In this document: piece by piece, positions 1 through 6,896 of the stretch
Layout of the letters: each line of letters starts with the position of its first letter
Numbering within the stretch: position 1 is the stretch's first letter
Assembly (NCBI GenBank): GCA_934489915.1
Contig: CAKSSZ010000022.1
Coordinates: 1 to 13,993, forward strand
Direction of reading: 5' to 3'
Source: an uncultured Clostridia bacterium
GTDB taxonomy: Bacteria > Bacillota > Clostridia > HGM11514
DNA length: 13,993 bases
Made by a program: the position numbers and the translations under genes
The notes under the pieces: model-generated
Databases searched by the model: none
Told to the model about the DNA's origin: nothing
The model's input: the letters and a program-made list of their open reading frames with translations, nothing else

Positions 1-706
1 GAACATCTCCCTGGTAGGGGTGCATTGCCATATCGGTTCACAGATTTTTGACGCTCACCCCTTTATTTTAGCCGCCGAGCGGATGATGCAGTTTGCGGCA
101 GACGTGCGGGAGCAATACGGCGTTACCTTGGAGGAACTGAATCTGGGCGGCGGGTTTGGCATTCGCTATACCGATCAGGACTGCCCGCTGGCATATGACC
201 AGTATATGGAGCCGATTGCGGCGGCGCTCAAGAGCGTTGCGGCAAAGCATGGGATGAAGCCCCCCTTCCTGCTGCTGGAACCGGGTCGTTCCATTGTAGG
301 GGAAGCGGGCGTGACCTTGTATACCGTTGGGTCGGTGAAAAAGATTCCCGGTGTCAGAACCTTTGTATCGGTAGACGGCGGGATGGGAGACAACCCTCGG
401 TATATTTTATACCAGTCTGTGTATGAAATGCTGCTGGCAAACCGGGCGGCAGAGCCGAAGGACGCTTGCGTTACGGTAGCGGGAAAGTGCTGTGAATCCG
501 GCGATTTGCTGGGAGAAAACGTTTCCTTGCAGTCTCCTGAAGCCGGGGATCTGCTGGCGGTGCTTTCCACCGGTGCTTACAACTATTCCATGGCAAGCAA
601 TTATAACCGGATCCCCCGGCCGCCTGTGGTGATGGTGCGGGACGGGAAGGCGCGGCTGATTGTCCGCGGGGAAAGCTATCAGCAATTAATTGAGAACGAT
701 TTATAA
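1..706 (+). CDS. lysA: Diaminopimelate decarboxylase, 3' part (5' end outside window)
   Basis: This enzyme decarboxylates meso-diaminopimelate to L-lysine, the last step of lysine biosynthesis, using PLP in the cytoplasm. The reading frame is already open at the window edge (first complete codon at position 2), so only the C-terminal ~235 residues are present, about half to two thirds of a usual ~420-residue LysA. Visible family motifs are HCHIGSQ at the left edge, the glycine-rich PLP-phosphate loop GGGFG (about 146-160), EPGRS (about 275-289), and CESGD (about 488-502), which carries the Cys that acts at the active site across the dimer. GAYNYSMASNYN follows near the C terminus, as in LysA. 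The stop is at 704-706. The M50 gene starts 23 nt downstream behind a GGGGGAGG ribosome binding site, so the two are probably co-transcribed. The ATG at position 20 is internal, not the start. Confidence 0.96.
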   Translation, partial: NISLVGVHCHIGSQIFDAHPFILAAERMMQFAADVREQYGVTLEELNLGGGFGIRYTDQDCPLAYDQYMEPIAAALKSVAAKHGMKPPFLLLEPGRSIVGEAGVTLYTVGSVKKIPGVRTFVSVDGGMGDNPRYILYQSVYEMLLANRAAEPKDACVTVAGKCCESGDLLGENVSLQSPEAGDLLAVLSTGAYNYSMASNYNRIPRPPVVMVRDGKARLIVRGESYQQLIENDL

Positions 707-729
707 GCGTTGGGGGAGGTGCAAAGGAA

Positions 730-1374
730 ATGGGACAGACCGTTGTGGAATTTCTGTTTTCCGCTGTTATGGTATTGCTTTGTCTGACGGTGCATGAATG
801 CAGCCATGGCATTGTTTCTTATTGGCTGGGGGATCCGACGGCAAAGCGAATGGGGCGCCTTTCGTTAAACCCGCTGCACCATCTGGATCCCATTGGGGCA
901 ATCTGTCTGCTTTTTTTCCGGTTCGGATGGGCAAAGCCGGTTCCGATTAATCCCAATTATTATAAAAATTTTCGCCTGGGAACGGTGCTGGTGAGCATTG
1001 CGGGGCCGATTTCCAACATTCTGTTAGCGTTTCTTACCCTGTTGGGCTATGGGATCTGGCAATTGTTTTTACCGGTGAACGAGTTGGCGTTAAACCTGAT
1101 TTGGACGACGGTATATATGAACCTGGGTCTGGCGGTGTTTAACTGTATCCCCATTCCTCCGCTGGACGGCTCTAAGGTGGTGCTGGCGCTGCTGCCGGAG
1201 CGTTTGTACCGAAAGGTGCTGCGGTATGAGCAGTACGGCTTTATCCTGCTGCTGGCGCTGCTGTACTTAAACAATTCCTTTGGCGGGTTATTGAACCGTG
1301 GGGTATCCAACCTGGGGAACGGCTTATTGTATGTGGTGAACGGAATTTTAAGTGTCATTGTGAGGGTGATGTAA
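730..1374 (+). CDS. Site-2 protease family (M50) membrane metalloprotease
   Basis: This is a polytopic membrane protein of peptidase family M50, the zinc proteases that cut within or next to membrane segments. The HEXXH zinc motif is HECSH at residues 22-26, inside the first hydrophobic segment. AGPISN lies at 91-96, and the third zinc-ligand motif NCIPIPPLDG is at 138-147 with Asp146, matching the family pattern NxxPxxxLDG. Several hydrophobic stretches follow (about 85-115, 120-145 and 170-185). At 214 residues it is a short, PDZ-free member typical of Firmicutes, often found beside scpA. The ATG at 730 is preceded by GGGGGAGG (713-720), though spaced about 9 nt. The stop nearly abuts the scpA start (1 nt between), indicating translational coupling. 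The substrate is unknown. All metal-binding residues are intact, so it is probably active. Confidence 0.93.
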   Translation: MGQTVVEFLFSAVMVLLCLTVHECSHGIVSYWLGDPTAKRMGRLSLNPLHHLDPIGAICLLFFRFGWAKPVPINPNYYKNFRLGTVLVSIAGPISNILLAFLTLLGYGIWQLFLPVNELALNLIWTTVYMNLGLAVFNCIPIPPLDGSKVVLALLPERLYRKVLRYEQYGFILLLALLYLNNSFGGLLNRGVSNLGNGLLYVVNGILSVIVRVM

Positions 1375-1375
1375 T

Positions 1376-2113
1376 TTGAACCAGCTTTCCTATAGCCTGG
1401 AGGTGTTTGAGGGTCCGTTGGATCTGCTGCTGTACCTGATTCAGCAAAACAAGGTCAGTATTTATGACATCCCCATTGCGGAAATTTCCAGGCAGTATCT
1501 GGACTATTTGGAGCAAATGAAGGAGCTGAATCTGGAGGTTACCAGCGAATTTATTACCATGGCAGCGCAGCTGCTCTATATCAAATCCCGCATGCTGCTG
1601 CCGGTGAACCCCATAACGGAGCAGGAGGAGGATCCCCGGACGGAACTGGTGGAGCGGCTGCTGGAATATGCCAAATACAAGGCGGCAAGCGAATATCTCA
1701 AGGAGCGGGAGCTGATTGGGAAGTATATGTTCTGCAAGCGGCCGGACAAGGTGCCTAAGGCGAAGGTGGAAAATCATTTTGACGGGCTGACGGTGCAGGA
1801 TTTATATGAAATTGTAACCGAGCTGATGCGTGCCCGCCAAGAGGAGGCAGCCATGCCCCACCGGGCATTCGGCGATATTGTGGGACGGGAAAAGGTCTCG
1901 GTACAGTCCAAAATCCAGCAGCTGCAGGGCATTTTGCGGGAAAAGGGAAAATGCTCCTTTCGGGGGCTGTTTTTATCCTTGCCCTCCCGGGCGCATATGG
2001 TTGCCATGTTCCTGGGGATTTTAGAGCTGCTCAAGGCAGGGCAGGTGACGGTATTTCATGAAAACCGGGAGCCGGTCATCGGCTTGGGAGCGGAAAGGAC
2101 GGATGAAGCATGA
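1376..2113 (+). CDS. scpA: Segregation and condensation protein A
   Basis: ScpA is the kleisin subunit of the bacterial SMC-ScpAB condensin. It bridges the SMC heads and helps to condense and separate chromosomes. The N terminus has the hallmark VFEGPLDLLLYLIQ (about residues 9-22) and the conserved helix around SIYDIPIAEISRQYLDYL. The C-terminal winged helix, which binds the SMC head, is seen at about residues 180-240 (GKCSFRGLFLSLPSR onward). The length of 245 aa is normal. The start chosen is TTG at 1376-1378, one base after the upstream stop: it puts the conserved EVFEGPLD at the usual distance from the N terminus, and a GAGGG ribosome binding site lies just upstream inside the M50 gene. 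The stop overlaps the scpB start in an ATGA tetranucleotide, supporting coupled translation of the two complex partners. Confidence 0.96.
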   Translation: MNQLSYSLEVFEGPLDLLLYLIQQNKVSIYDIPIAEISRQYLDYLEQMKELNLEVTSEFITMAAQLLYIKSRMLLPVNPITEQEEDPRTELVERLLEYAKYKAASEYLKERELIGKYMFCKRPDKVPKAKVENHFDGLTVQDLYEIVTELMRARQEEAAMPHRAFGDIVGREKVSVQSKIQQLQGILREKGKCSFRGLFLSLPSRAHMVAMFLGILELLKAGQVTVFHENREPVIGLGAERTDEA

Positions 2114-2706
2114 AGGAAGCGGAATTAGCGCAGCAGCTGGAAGCGGCGCAGCAGGAGCGGGACGCTATGCTGGAGGCAATGCTGTTTGCCGCAGGGGAGC
2201 CGGTTTCCGTGCAGCGGCTTGCGGCGGTGCTGGAAACGGAGCCTGCTGTCATGAAGGAAGAGATGGAAGGGTTCGCCAGCCGGTATAATTATAAAAGAAG
2301 CGGCTTGCGGATCATTCAAATGGAGGACAGTTATCAGATCTGCACCCGGTCGGAGCATTTTGAGGCAGTGCAGAAGCTGTTAAACCCCGCTTCTTCTCCC
2401 GATCTTTCCCGGGCGGCGCTGGAGGTGCTTTCTGTGGTTGCCTACCACCAGCCGGTGATTAAATCGGTCATTGAGCAGGTGCGGGGGGTGGATTGCTCCG
2501 GGGTGATCAATAAGCTGCTGGCACGCAATCTGATTGAAGAAAAAGGGCGCCACCCCTCCCCGGGGAAGCCGATTTTGTACGGTACTACTCAGGAATTTTT
2601 GCGGTGCTTCGGCTTGCGCTCGATTGAAGAGCTGCCGGGCGTGGATTTGCTGTCCGGCGTGGAGCAGCTGACCATGGAGGATCAGGTGGAACAGAAGGAA
2701 GGGTAG
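2110..2706 (+). CDS. scpB: Segregation and condensation protein B
   Basis: ScpB forms a dimer of tandem winged-helix proteins and binds the central part of ScpA in the SMC-ScpAB condensin. The protein begins with an extra acidic/coiled segment (residues 1-17), then the family-typical AMLFAAGEPVSVQRLA. The second winged helix carries the signature ALEVLSVVAYHQPVIKSVIEQVRGV (split here: ALEVLSVVAYHQP, then IEQVRGV, about residues 98-122). It ends with GRHPSPGKPILYGTT and FLRCFGL, both conserved. The length of 198 aa is normal. The ATG overlaps the scpA stop by 4 nt. The ORF is intact, and the next gene starts 6 nt after its stop. Confidence 0.96.
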   Translation: MKEAELAQQLEAAQQERDAMLEAMLFAAGEPVSVQRLAAVLETEPAVMKEEMEGFASRYNYKRSGLRIIQMEDSYQICTRSEHFEAVQKLLNPASSPDLSRAALEVLSVVAYHQPVIKSVIEQVRGVDCSGVINKLLARNLIEEKGRHPSPGKPILYGTTQEFLRCFGLRSIEELPGVDLLSGVEQLTMEDQVEQKEG

Positions 2707-2712
2707 ATCGGC

Positions 2713-3291
2713 ATGAACTATGTGTTAGGCGCACTTTTACTTTTGTTACTTTTGCTATGCTTACTCTCGCTTTTGAAGGTGCAGGTTACCTTCGGCTACC
2801 GCAGCGGTGCGCCTGTGTTTCGTTTGCGGATCGGGTGCATTTCCCTGGAAAAAAGGGAGAAGGGACGGCATAAGGAAAAACCGCCCAAGGAGCCGCCCCG
2901 GCGGGAGACAGATGAAAGCCTGTTGAAAAAGGCGAGACAGTGGAAGCAGTTTTGGAAAAACGGCAAACCCTATCTTGCCAAAGCCCTGCGCCGCGGGAGA
3001 AAAAAGCTGCGGATTGAACGGCTGATGTTTCATTATCGGGTCGGGTTTCAGGACGCCGCTCTTTCGGCGGTATGCTACGGGCTGGTCAGCGGAATGGTAT
3101 ATGAGCTGTATGCCCTGGTGCAGCATTGGGTCGGCGTGGAGCAAAGCGATTTGCAGCTGGTGCCGGAGCTGCAGCAAAGGGGCGTGTGGATTGAGACGGA
3201 ATGGGTTCTTTCTCTGCGGATTTGGCATTTTTTCTATATCGGAGCCGCTTTATTGCCGCTGCTGCGGGTAAAGCGAAAAGCGGGTTTGTAA
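2713..3291 (+). CDS. DUF2953 domain membrane protein
   Basis: This is a 192-residue protein of unknown function with one N-terminal hydrophobic segment (about residues 3-21), a very basic linker (about 50-80, rich in K, R, P and E) and a C-terminal region that fits DUF2953. In that region FHYRVGFQDAALSAVCYGLV is followed by a segment like LVPELQQRGVWIETE. DUF2953 proteins commonly follow scpA-scpB in sporulating Clostridia, often just before the sporulation gene ytfJ; ytfJ is absent here. The ATG lies 6 nt after scpB, so it is the last gene of the operon. No good terminator directly follows. The first clear one is at 3430-3458, about 140 nt downstream. The family assignment is from memory of motif and context; no function is proposed. 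Confidence 0.78.
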   Translation: MNYVLGALLLLLLLLCLLSLLKVQVTFGYRSGAPVFRLRIGCISLEKREKGRHKEKPPKEPPRRETDESLLKKARQWKQFWKNGKPYLAKALRRGRKKLRIERLMFHYRVGFQDAALSAVCYGLVSGMVYELYALVQHWVGVEQSDLQLVPELQQRGVWIETEWVLSLRIWHFFYIGAALLPLLRVKRKAGL

Positions 3292-3343
3292 TTATTGCAC
3301 AAAAACAGCATTCGTCTTTTGTTATATTTGTATAATAAATGTA

Positions 3344-3372
3344 TTGCAAAATAAAGAAAAAGGTGCTATAAT
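3344..3372 (+). promoter_or_regulatory. Sigma-A promoter with extended -10
   Basis: The -35 element TTGCAA (3344-3349) is followed after exactly 17 nt by TATAAT (3367-3372). A TGC triplet directly precedes the -10, giving the extended form TGnTATAAT. A start near 3379 is expected. The next downstream signal is an intrinsic terminator at 3430-3458, so this promoter does not obviously serve a protein gene. Confidence 0.7.
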
Positions 3373-3378
3373 AAACTT

Positions 3379-3459
3379 GTAACGTTGTTAAAGTTTTTCA
3401 TTTTCCCTCCTTTTTTTATTTTTGATGTTGCCGGATCGGTTGATCCGGCCATTTTTTTG
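3379..3459 (+). ncRNA. Candidate ~80-nt small RNA
   Basis: The interval lies between a strong extended -10 promoter (3344-3372) and an intrinsic terminator (3430-3458), and holds no convincing reading frame. The predicted RNA would have a weakly folded 5' part (TAAC/GTTA, 3380-3390), then a U-rich single-stranded middle with CCCTCC at 3405-3410, and the terminator hairpin as its 3' end. The CCCTCC core is complementary to Shine-Dalgarno sequences, a feature of several Firmicutes regulatory RNAs that block translation starts. The other reading is that the terminator simply ends the lysA-DUF2953 operon, or that this is an attenuated leader for the gene at 3555/3562. That gene, however, has its own promoter after the terminator. 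The RNA is inferred only from promoter-terminator geometry. Confidence 0.4.
3430..3458 (+). terminator. Intrinsic terminator
   Basis: An 8-bp perfect stem, GCCGGATC (3430-3437) with GATCCGGC (3442-3449), closes a GGTT loop and is followed by CA and seven T residues (3452-3458). There is no T-run on the minus-strand side, so it acts on plus-strand transcripts. It would end either a short RNA starting near 3379 or read-through from the lysA-DUF2953 operon. Confidence 0.82.
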
Positions 3460-3481
3460 CGCAGCCGCACAGCAGAATGGT

Positions 3482-3510
3482 TTGACAAATCAAGAATTTT
3501 GCGGTAAAAT
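3482..3510 (+). promoter_or_regulatory. Consensus sigma-A promoter for the DUF7309-like gene
   Basis: TTGACA (3482-3487), a 17-nt spacer and TAAAAT (3505-3510) form a near-consensus promoter. The expected start is near 3517, which gives a ~40-nt leader to the AGGAAGG ribosome binding site at 3541-3547. It separates the downstream gene from the terminator at 3430-3458, so the gene is probably transcribed on its own. Confidence 0.75.
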
Positions 3511-3561
3511 GAGAAGAGGGAAGCTTTGTGAGACTTGATGAGGAAGGTTGGTGTATGAATC

Positions 3562-4566
3562 TTGTTATCCGGGGTTTGGAAAGAGCTTTATGAAGTTGCA
3601 TTGCGCTTACGGCAATTGAACCCATGGGAACTGTTTTGTGAAAAAAACTGGATCTCACTTTTTTTACCGACGCACCATGATCCGATTTATTGCTATTTTT
3701 TTGGAGAGGAAGAACAAGGCTGCGGAATTTGCGTATTGGACACGATAAATGGAATCTGGCGCGGGGAAACGCTGTATTCCGATGACCTGCCTCAGACGCA
3801 AATCCCCCGTTACCGGGAGGAAATGACCTTTCGTTTGGGGAACCGGGAGAGCCTGTCCGCACAGGATCGGCGGATCATCGGTCAATTGGGGCTGAAATTT
3901 CGGGGGCGGAGCGCATGGCCCTATTTCCGCCGGACGAAGGCCTTTTGTTTTCCTGTGGCATTGCAGGAGAAGGAGGCGGCGTGTATGGTGTCGGTGCTGC
4001 AAAATTTATTTATGGTCGTGCGGGCAGTGAGGGAAAACCGAGTCCCCCGCCCGGGCGACGGGGAAATGTTTGTCCGGCAGTTTGACGAGCAGGACAGAAT
4101 GTGGAAAACCGGGCTGGCACAGCTGAGCTTTCCCGCTCCGGAATTTGTGCAGGCGGTGGTTACCGATGAATTGGGAATGGAGCGGTTAAAGCGGCTGGAG
4201 CTGTTGGACGTCACCTTGGAGCTGGATGCAGCCTGTATGCCCTTTCCCTGTAAGGATAAGCGGATCTCGGGGGCGTTTTATCCCCAGTGCTGCCTGATTG
4301 CGGAGCATGATTCGGGGCACGTTTGCACGGCGGAAACGCTGCTGCCCACAGAGCAGCCTTGGGACAGTCTGCTCCGTCAGCTGTTTGGATGGATGGAGGA
4401 GCAGGCGGGGCTGCCTGCGGAAATTCTGGTGCGGGATCAGGAGGTTTATACGGCACTGCAAGGGGTTTGCAGCGATTTGGACATTGATCTGATGATTTCT
4501 CCCCGGTTGCCGGCAATTGATGAGTTTTTGGAAGCCTATCCTTGCGGGCTGGGGGATGAATCATAG
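3562..4566 (+). CDS. DUF7309/DUF6930-type protein of unknown function, start probably frameshifted
   Basis: This is a soluble-looking protein of 334 residues with no signal peptide or membrane segment. The N-terminal half resembles DUF7309: VWKELYEVALRLRQLNPWE near the start, then LGLKFRGRSAWPYFR at about residues 110-124. The C-terminal ~90 residues resemble DUF6930 (PAEILVRDQEVYTAL, then DLDIDLMISPRLPAIDEFL). Both assignments are from memory and no function is known. The reading frame as given can begin only at TTG 3562 or later, because TGA at 3556-3558 closes the frame upstream. TTG 3562 is 14 nt from the AGGAAGG site at 3541-3547, which is too far. The ATG at 3555 is ideally placed (7 nt) but lies in another frame that stops at 3591-3593. 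Removing one G from GGGG at 3571-3574 would join them as MNLVIRVWKELY, 337 aa. It is a single-gene unit with its own promoter. Confidence 0.72.
   Translation: MLSGVWKELYEVALRLRQLNPWELFCEKNWISLFLPTHHDPIYCYFFGEEEQGCGICVLDTINGIWRGETLYSDDLPQTQIPRYREEMTFRLGNRESLSAQDRRIIGQLGLKFRGRSAWPYFRRTKAFCFPVALQEKEAACMVSVLQNLFMVVRAVRENRVPRPGDGEMFVRQFDEQDRMWKTGLAQLSFPAPEFVQAVVTDELGMERLKRLELLDVTLELDAACMPFPCKDKRISGAFYPQCCLIAEHDSGHVCTAETLLPTEQPWDSLLRQLFGWMEEQAGLPAEILVRDQEVYTALQGVCSDLDIDLMISPRLPAIDEFLEAYPCGLGDES
3571..3574 (+). other. GGGG run, likely site of a +1 frameshift
   Basis: One G too many in this homopolymer would explain why the well-spaced ATG at 3555 (behind AGGAAGG, 3541-3547) is out of frame with the conserved body of the DUF7309-like gene. 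With three G residues, translation from 3555 runs straight into VWKELYEVAL. It could be a sequencing or assembly error, a phase-variable tract (short for that) or a genuine recent mutation. Confidence 0.5.
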
Positions 4567-4590
4567 GTCAAAAAATCAGACTCTCATTGA

Positions 4591-4626
4591 AAAAAACAGA
4601 GATTGACTTGACGAAACCTGTTTTTT
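4591..4626 (+). repeat. 9-bp inverted repeat around the galT -35 region
   Basis: AAAAAACAG (4591-4599) and CTGTTTTTT (4618-4626) are perfect reverse complements separated by 18 nt. The -35 element of the galT promoter (4608-4613) lies in the loop. As RNA from the upstream gene it could act as a weak A-tract/U-tract terminator, since it begins 24 nt after that gene's stop. As DNA it could be an operator. Only three of the nine pairs (CAG/CTG) include any G-C, so a strong terminator is unlikely. Confidence 0.4.
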
Positions 4627-4636
4627 AAGGTACAAT
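4608..4636 (+). promoter_or_regulatory. Sigma-A promoter of galTK
   Basis: TTGACG (4608-4613), a 17-nt spacer and TACAAT (4631-4636) match the consensus well. TTGACT (4603-4608) overlaps the -35, giving two staggered candidates. The start would be near 4643, with a short ~30-nt leader containing AAGGAG (4655-4660). No cre-like catabolite site was convincing. Confidence 0.72.
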
Positions 4637-4673
4637 AATTATATGTAGATGAAGAAGGAGATGTGAGTAAACA

Positions 4674-5648
4674 ATGGCAGAATTAAGATGGAATCCTTTG
4701 ATTAAAGACTGGGTTATGATTGCCTCCCATCGGCAGAACAGACCGCAGATGCCGAAGGACTGGTGTCCCTTTTGTCCCGGTTCCGGGAAGGTGCCGGAGC
4801 AGTATGATGTGTATGAGTATGATAACGATTTTCCTGCGCTTTCGCTGGATCCGCCTGCGCCGGATTCCGTTCCTACGGATTTTTATAAAATGGAACCGTG
4901 CTATGGGAAGTGCGAGGTCATTCTCTACAGTCCCGAGCATACGGTAACCCTGCCCGAGCTGCCGGCGGAGCATATCCGCAAGCTGGTGGATCTGTGGGCG
5001 GATCGGTTTACGGCACTGTCCCGGGAAGAAAAAATTAAGTACATATTTATGTTTGAAAACAGAGGCGCCGTGGTGGGCGTGACCATGCCCCATCCCCACG
5101 GCCAGATTTACGGCTATTCCTTCCTGCCCAAGCGGTTGGAGCTTGAGCTGGCTTCCTGCCGGGAATATCAGGAAGAAAAGGGTAGCTGTATGCTGTGCGA
5201 TATGATGGCGGACGAATGCAAAAGCGGCGATCGGGTCATCATTGAGAATGAAGATTTTGTGACCTTTCTTCCTTTTTACTGCGAATATCCTTACGGGATG
5301 TATATCATGAGCAAGCGCCATGTGCAGAATATTACCCAGTTTACCGATCGGGAGCGGAACAACCTGGCAAAAATTTTGAAGGAAACCGCCGGCACGCTGG
5401 ATGCACTGTTTGATTATACCTTCCCTTATATGATGTGTATGTATCAAAATCCGGTGAACGGAGAGGATGTTTCCGATTATTATCATTTTCATATTAAATT
5501 CTTCCCGCCGATGAGATCTGCGGAAAAGCAGAAGTTTAACGCCTCCAGTGAAACCGGCGCATGGGCGCATTGCAACCCCACCGCACCGGAGGAAAAGGCG
5601 AAGGAGCTGCGGGCGGCTTATGAAAAGTTTTTGAAGAAGGGAGAATAA
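4674..5648 (+). CDS. galT: Galactose-1-phosphate uridylyltransferase
   Basis: GalT transfers UMP from UDP-glucose to galactose-1-phosphate, giving glucose-1-phosphate and UDP-galactose (Leloir pathway, cytoplasm). The active-site HPHGQ is at residues 140-144 with the nucleophilic His142, in the context FENRGAVVGVTMPHPHGQIY. A likely zinc pair CPFC is at 31-34, and a second CxxC (CMLC) is at 172-175. HFHIKFFPP at 271-279 is the C-terminal conserved block. These features place it in the histidine-triad GalT group. At 324 residues it is slightly shorter than the E. coli enzyme (~348) but complete. The ATG at 4674 follows AAGGAG (4655-4660) at 13 nt, a longish gap. An ATGTGA start-stop pair (4661-4666) sits between them and is probably fortuitous. 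The stop is 4 nt before the galK start. Confidence 0.95.
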   Translation: MAELRWNPLIKDWVMIASHRQNRPQMPKDWCPFCPGSGKVPEQYDVYEYDNDFPALSLDPPAPDSVPTDFYKMEPCYGKCEVILYSPEHTVTLPELPAEHIRKLVDLWADRFTALSREEKIKYIFMFENRGAVVGVTMPHPHGQIYGYSFLPKRLELELASCREYQEEKGSCMLCDMMADECKSGDRVIIENEDFVTFLPFYCEYPYGMYIMSKRHVQNITQFTDRERNNLAKILKETAGTLDALFDYTFPYMMCMYQNPVNGEDVSDYYHFHIKFFPPMRSAEKQKFNASSETGAWAHCNPTAPEEKAKELRAAYEKFLKKGE

Positions 5649-5652
5649 CCTT

Positions 5653-6843
5653 ATGGAAATCAGACAGGTCATTGATTTATTTTTAAAACGGTACGGCGGC
5701 ACGGAGGACGGGATTCGGGTATTTGCTTCTCCGGGTCGGGTGAACCTGATTGGGGAGCATACGGATTATAACGGCGGCTTTGTTTTTCCGGCGGCGATCT
5801 CCATGCGTTCTTTAATTGTGCTGCGCCCCCGGGAGGATCGGGTGATCCGGCTGTCCGCAACCGATTTGGAGGTTGTGGTAACGGCTGAATTGGATCGGCT
5901 GAACGATTACCGGGATTTGAAGTGGGGCAATTACCAGCTGGGAGTTGCCTATGAGCTGCAGCAGGACGGATATGATTTGCAGGGCTGCGATATGCTCTAT
6001 GACGATACGGTGCCTTTGGGTGGCGGGCTGTCCTCCTCGGCTGCCATTCAGGTGGCAACCGCTTTGGCACTTTCTACCATGGCGGATGAAAAGGCAGGGG
6101 TAAAGCGGGACGCAGACATGGTCTATCTGGCAAAGGTCAGCCAGCGCAGCGAGCATAATTATGTAGGCGTGCAGTGCGGCATTATGGATCAGTTTGCGTC
6201 GGCAATGGGTAAGAAAAACCAGGCAATTTTCTTAAATTGCAAAACCTTGGAGTATGAGCTGGTGCCTATTCACATGGAAGGGTACAAAATTGTGCTGATG
6301 AATACCAATAAAAAGCGCAGCCTGGCAGACTCGAAGTATAACGAGCGGCGGGGCGAGTGCGAGAAGGGCTTGTCTCAGCTGCAGGAGGAATATCCGCAGG
6401 CGGAATGCCTGGGGGATCTGACCATGGAGCAGTTCCAAGCTGCCCGCAAGCTGATTACCGACCCGATCGTTGCCAAGCGGGTGGAGCATGTGATTGCAGA
6501 GGACGAGCGGGTGCTGGCTTCTGTGGCAGCCCTCAAAAAGAATGAACTGGAACGGTTCGGGCAGCTGTTGGTTGCCTCTCACAATTCTTTGCGGGATCTC
6601 TATGAGGTGACCGGCATTGAGCTGGATACCTTGGCGGAGGAGGCCATGAAGGTACCCGGTTGCATCGGCGCCAGAATGACGGGAGCCGGCTTTGGCGGCT
6701 GTGCGGTGAGCATTGTTCGGGAGGACGCTGTGGAGCGCTTTACCCAACAGGTAGGCGACGCTTACACCAAGAAAATCGGCTATGCGCCTTCCTTCTATAT
6801 TTCCGACATCGGAGACGGCGGACGGGAAATAAAGGATTTTTAA
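5653..6843 (+). CDS. galK: Galactokinase
   Basis: GalK phosphorylates alpha-D-galactose at C1 using ATP and supplies the substrate of the adjacent GalT. It is a GHMP kinase with all main motifs present: the galactokinase signature SPGRVNLIGEHTDYN at residues 26-40, the ATP loop PLGGGLSSSAA at 121-131, the catalytic-base region GIMDQFAS with Asp179, and the third GHMP motif GARMTGAGFGGC at 339-350. The length of 396 aa is normal. The ATG at 5653 has AGGGAG (5638-5643) 9 nt upstream, overlapping the end of galT, so the two genes form one transcription unit from the promoter at 4608-4636. The unit ends at a strong terminator 12 nt after the stop. galE and galM are not in the window, so epimerisation must be encoded elsewhere. 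Confidence 0.97.
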   Translation: MEIRQVIDLFLKRYGGTEDGIRVFASPGRVNLIGEHTDYNGGFVFPAAISMRSLIVLRPREDRVIRLSATDLEVVVTAELDRLNDYRDLKWGNYQLGVAYELQQDGYDLQGCDMLYDDTVPLGGGLSSSAAIQVATALALSTMADEKAGVKRDADMVYLAKVSQRSEHNYVGVQCGIMDQFASAMGKKNQAIFLNCKTLEYELVPIHMEGYKIVLMNTNKKRSLADSKYNERRGECEKGLSQLQEEYPQAECLGDLTMEQFQAARKLITDPIVAKRVEHVIAEDERVLASVAALKKNELERFGQLLVASHNSLRDLYEVTGIELDTLAEEAMKVPGCIGARMTGAGFGGCAVSIVREDAVERFTQQVGDAYTKKIGYAPSFYISDIGDGGREIKDF

Positions 6844-6854
6844 AGGAATGAACA

Positions 6855-6889
6855 AACGCCCTGAACGGTTACCGTTCAGGGCGTTTTTT
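6855..6889 (+). terminator. Strong intrinsic terminator, shared by convergent galK and serS
   Basis: A perfect 14-bp stem, AACGCCCTGAACGG (6855-6868) with CCGTTCAGGGCGTT (6872-6885), closes a TTA loop. On the plus strand it runs into TTTTTT (6884-6889). On the minus strand it is followed by GTTTGTT, a weaker U-tract, so it probably also ends the serS operon, whose last codon lies 12 nt away. This is a typical bidirectional terminator between convergent units. Confidence 0.93.
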
Positions 6890-6896
6890 GGTTTTA

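Noticed and set aside
3366..3401. Minus-strand 11-codon ORF (MKNFNNVTSLL) behind a strong AAGGAGGG site
   Set aside because: The ribosome binding site and start look good, but it is only 11 codons, there is no minus-strand promoter nearby, and it is the complement of the AT-rich small-RNA candidate. Chance is more likely.
3528..3593. GTG-initiated 21-codon leader peptide before the DUF7309-like gene
   Set aside because: Its ribosome binding site (AGAGGG, 3515-3520) would lie at or before the predicted transcription start near 3517, so it would be mostly missing from the RNA.
4661..4666. ATG-TGA start-stop element before galT
   Set aside because: It directly abuts the ribosome binding site with no spacing, so initiation there is unlikely.
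4683..5702. 339-codon minus-strand ORF opposite galT
   Set aside because: It is antisense to a clearly recognised galT, has no ribosome binding site or family-like motifs, and is rich in H, R and I as expected for a mirror frame of a GC-skewed gene.
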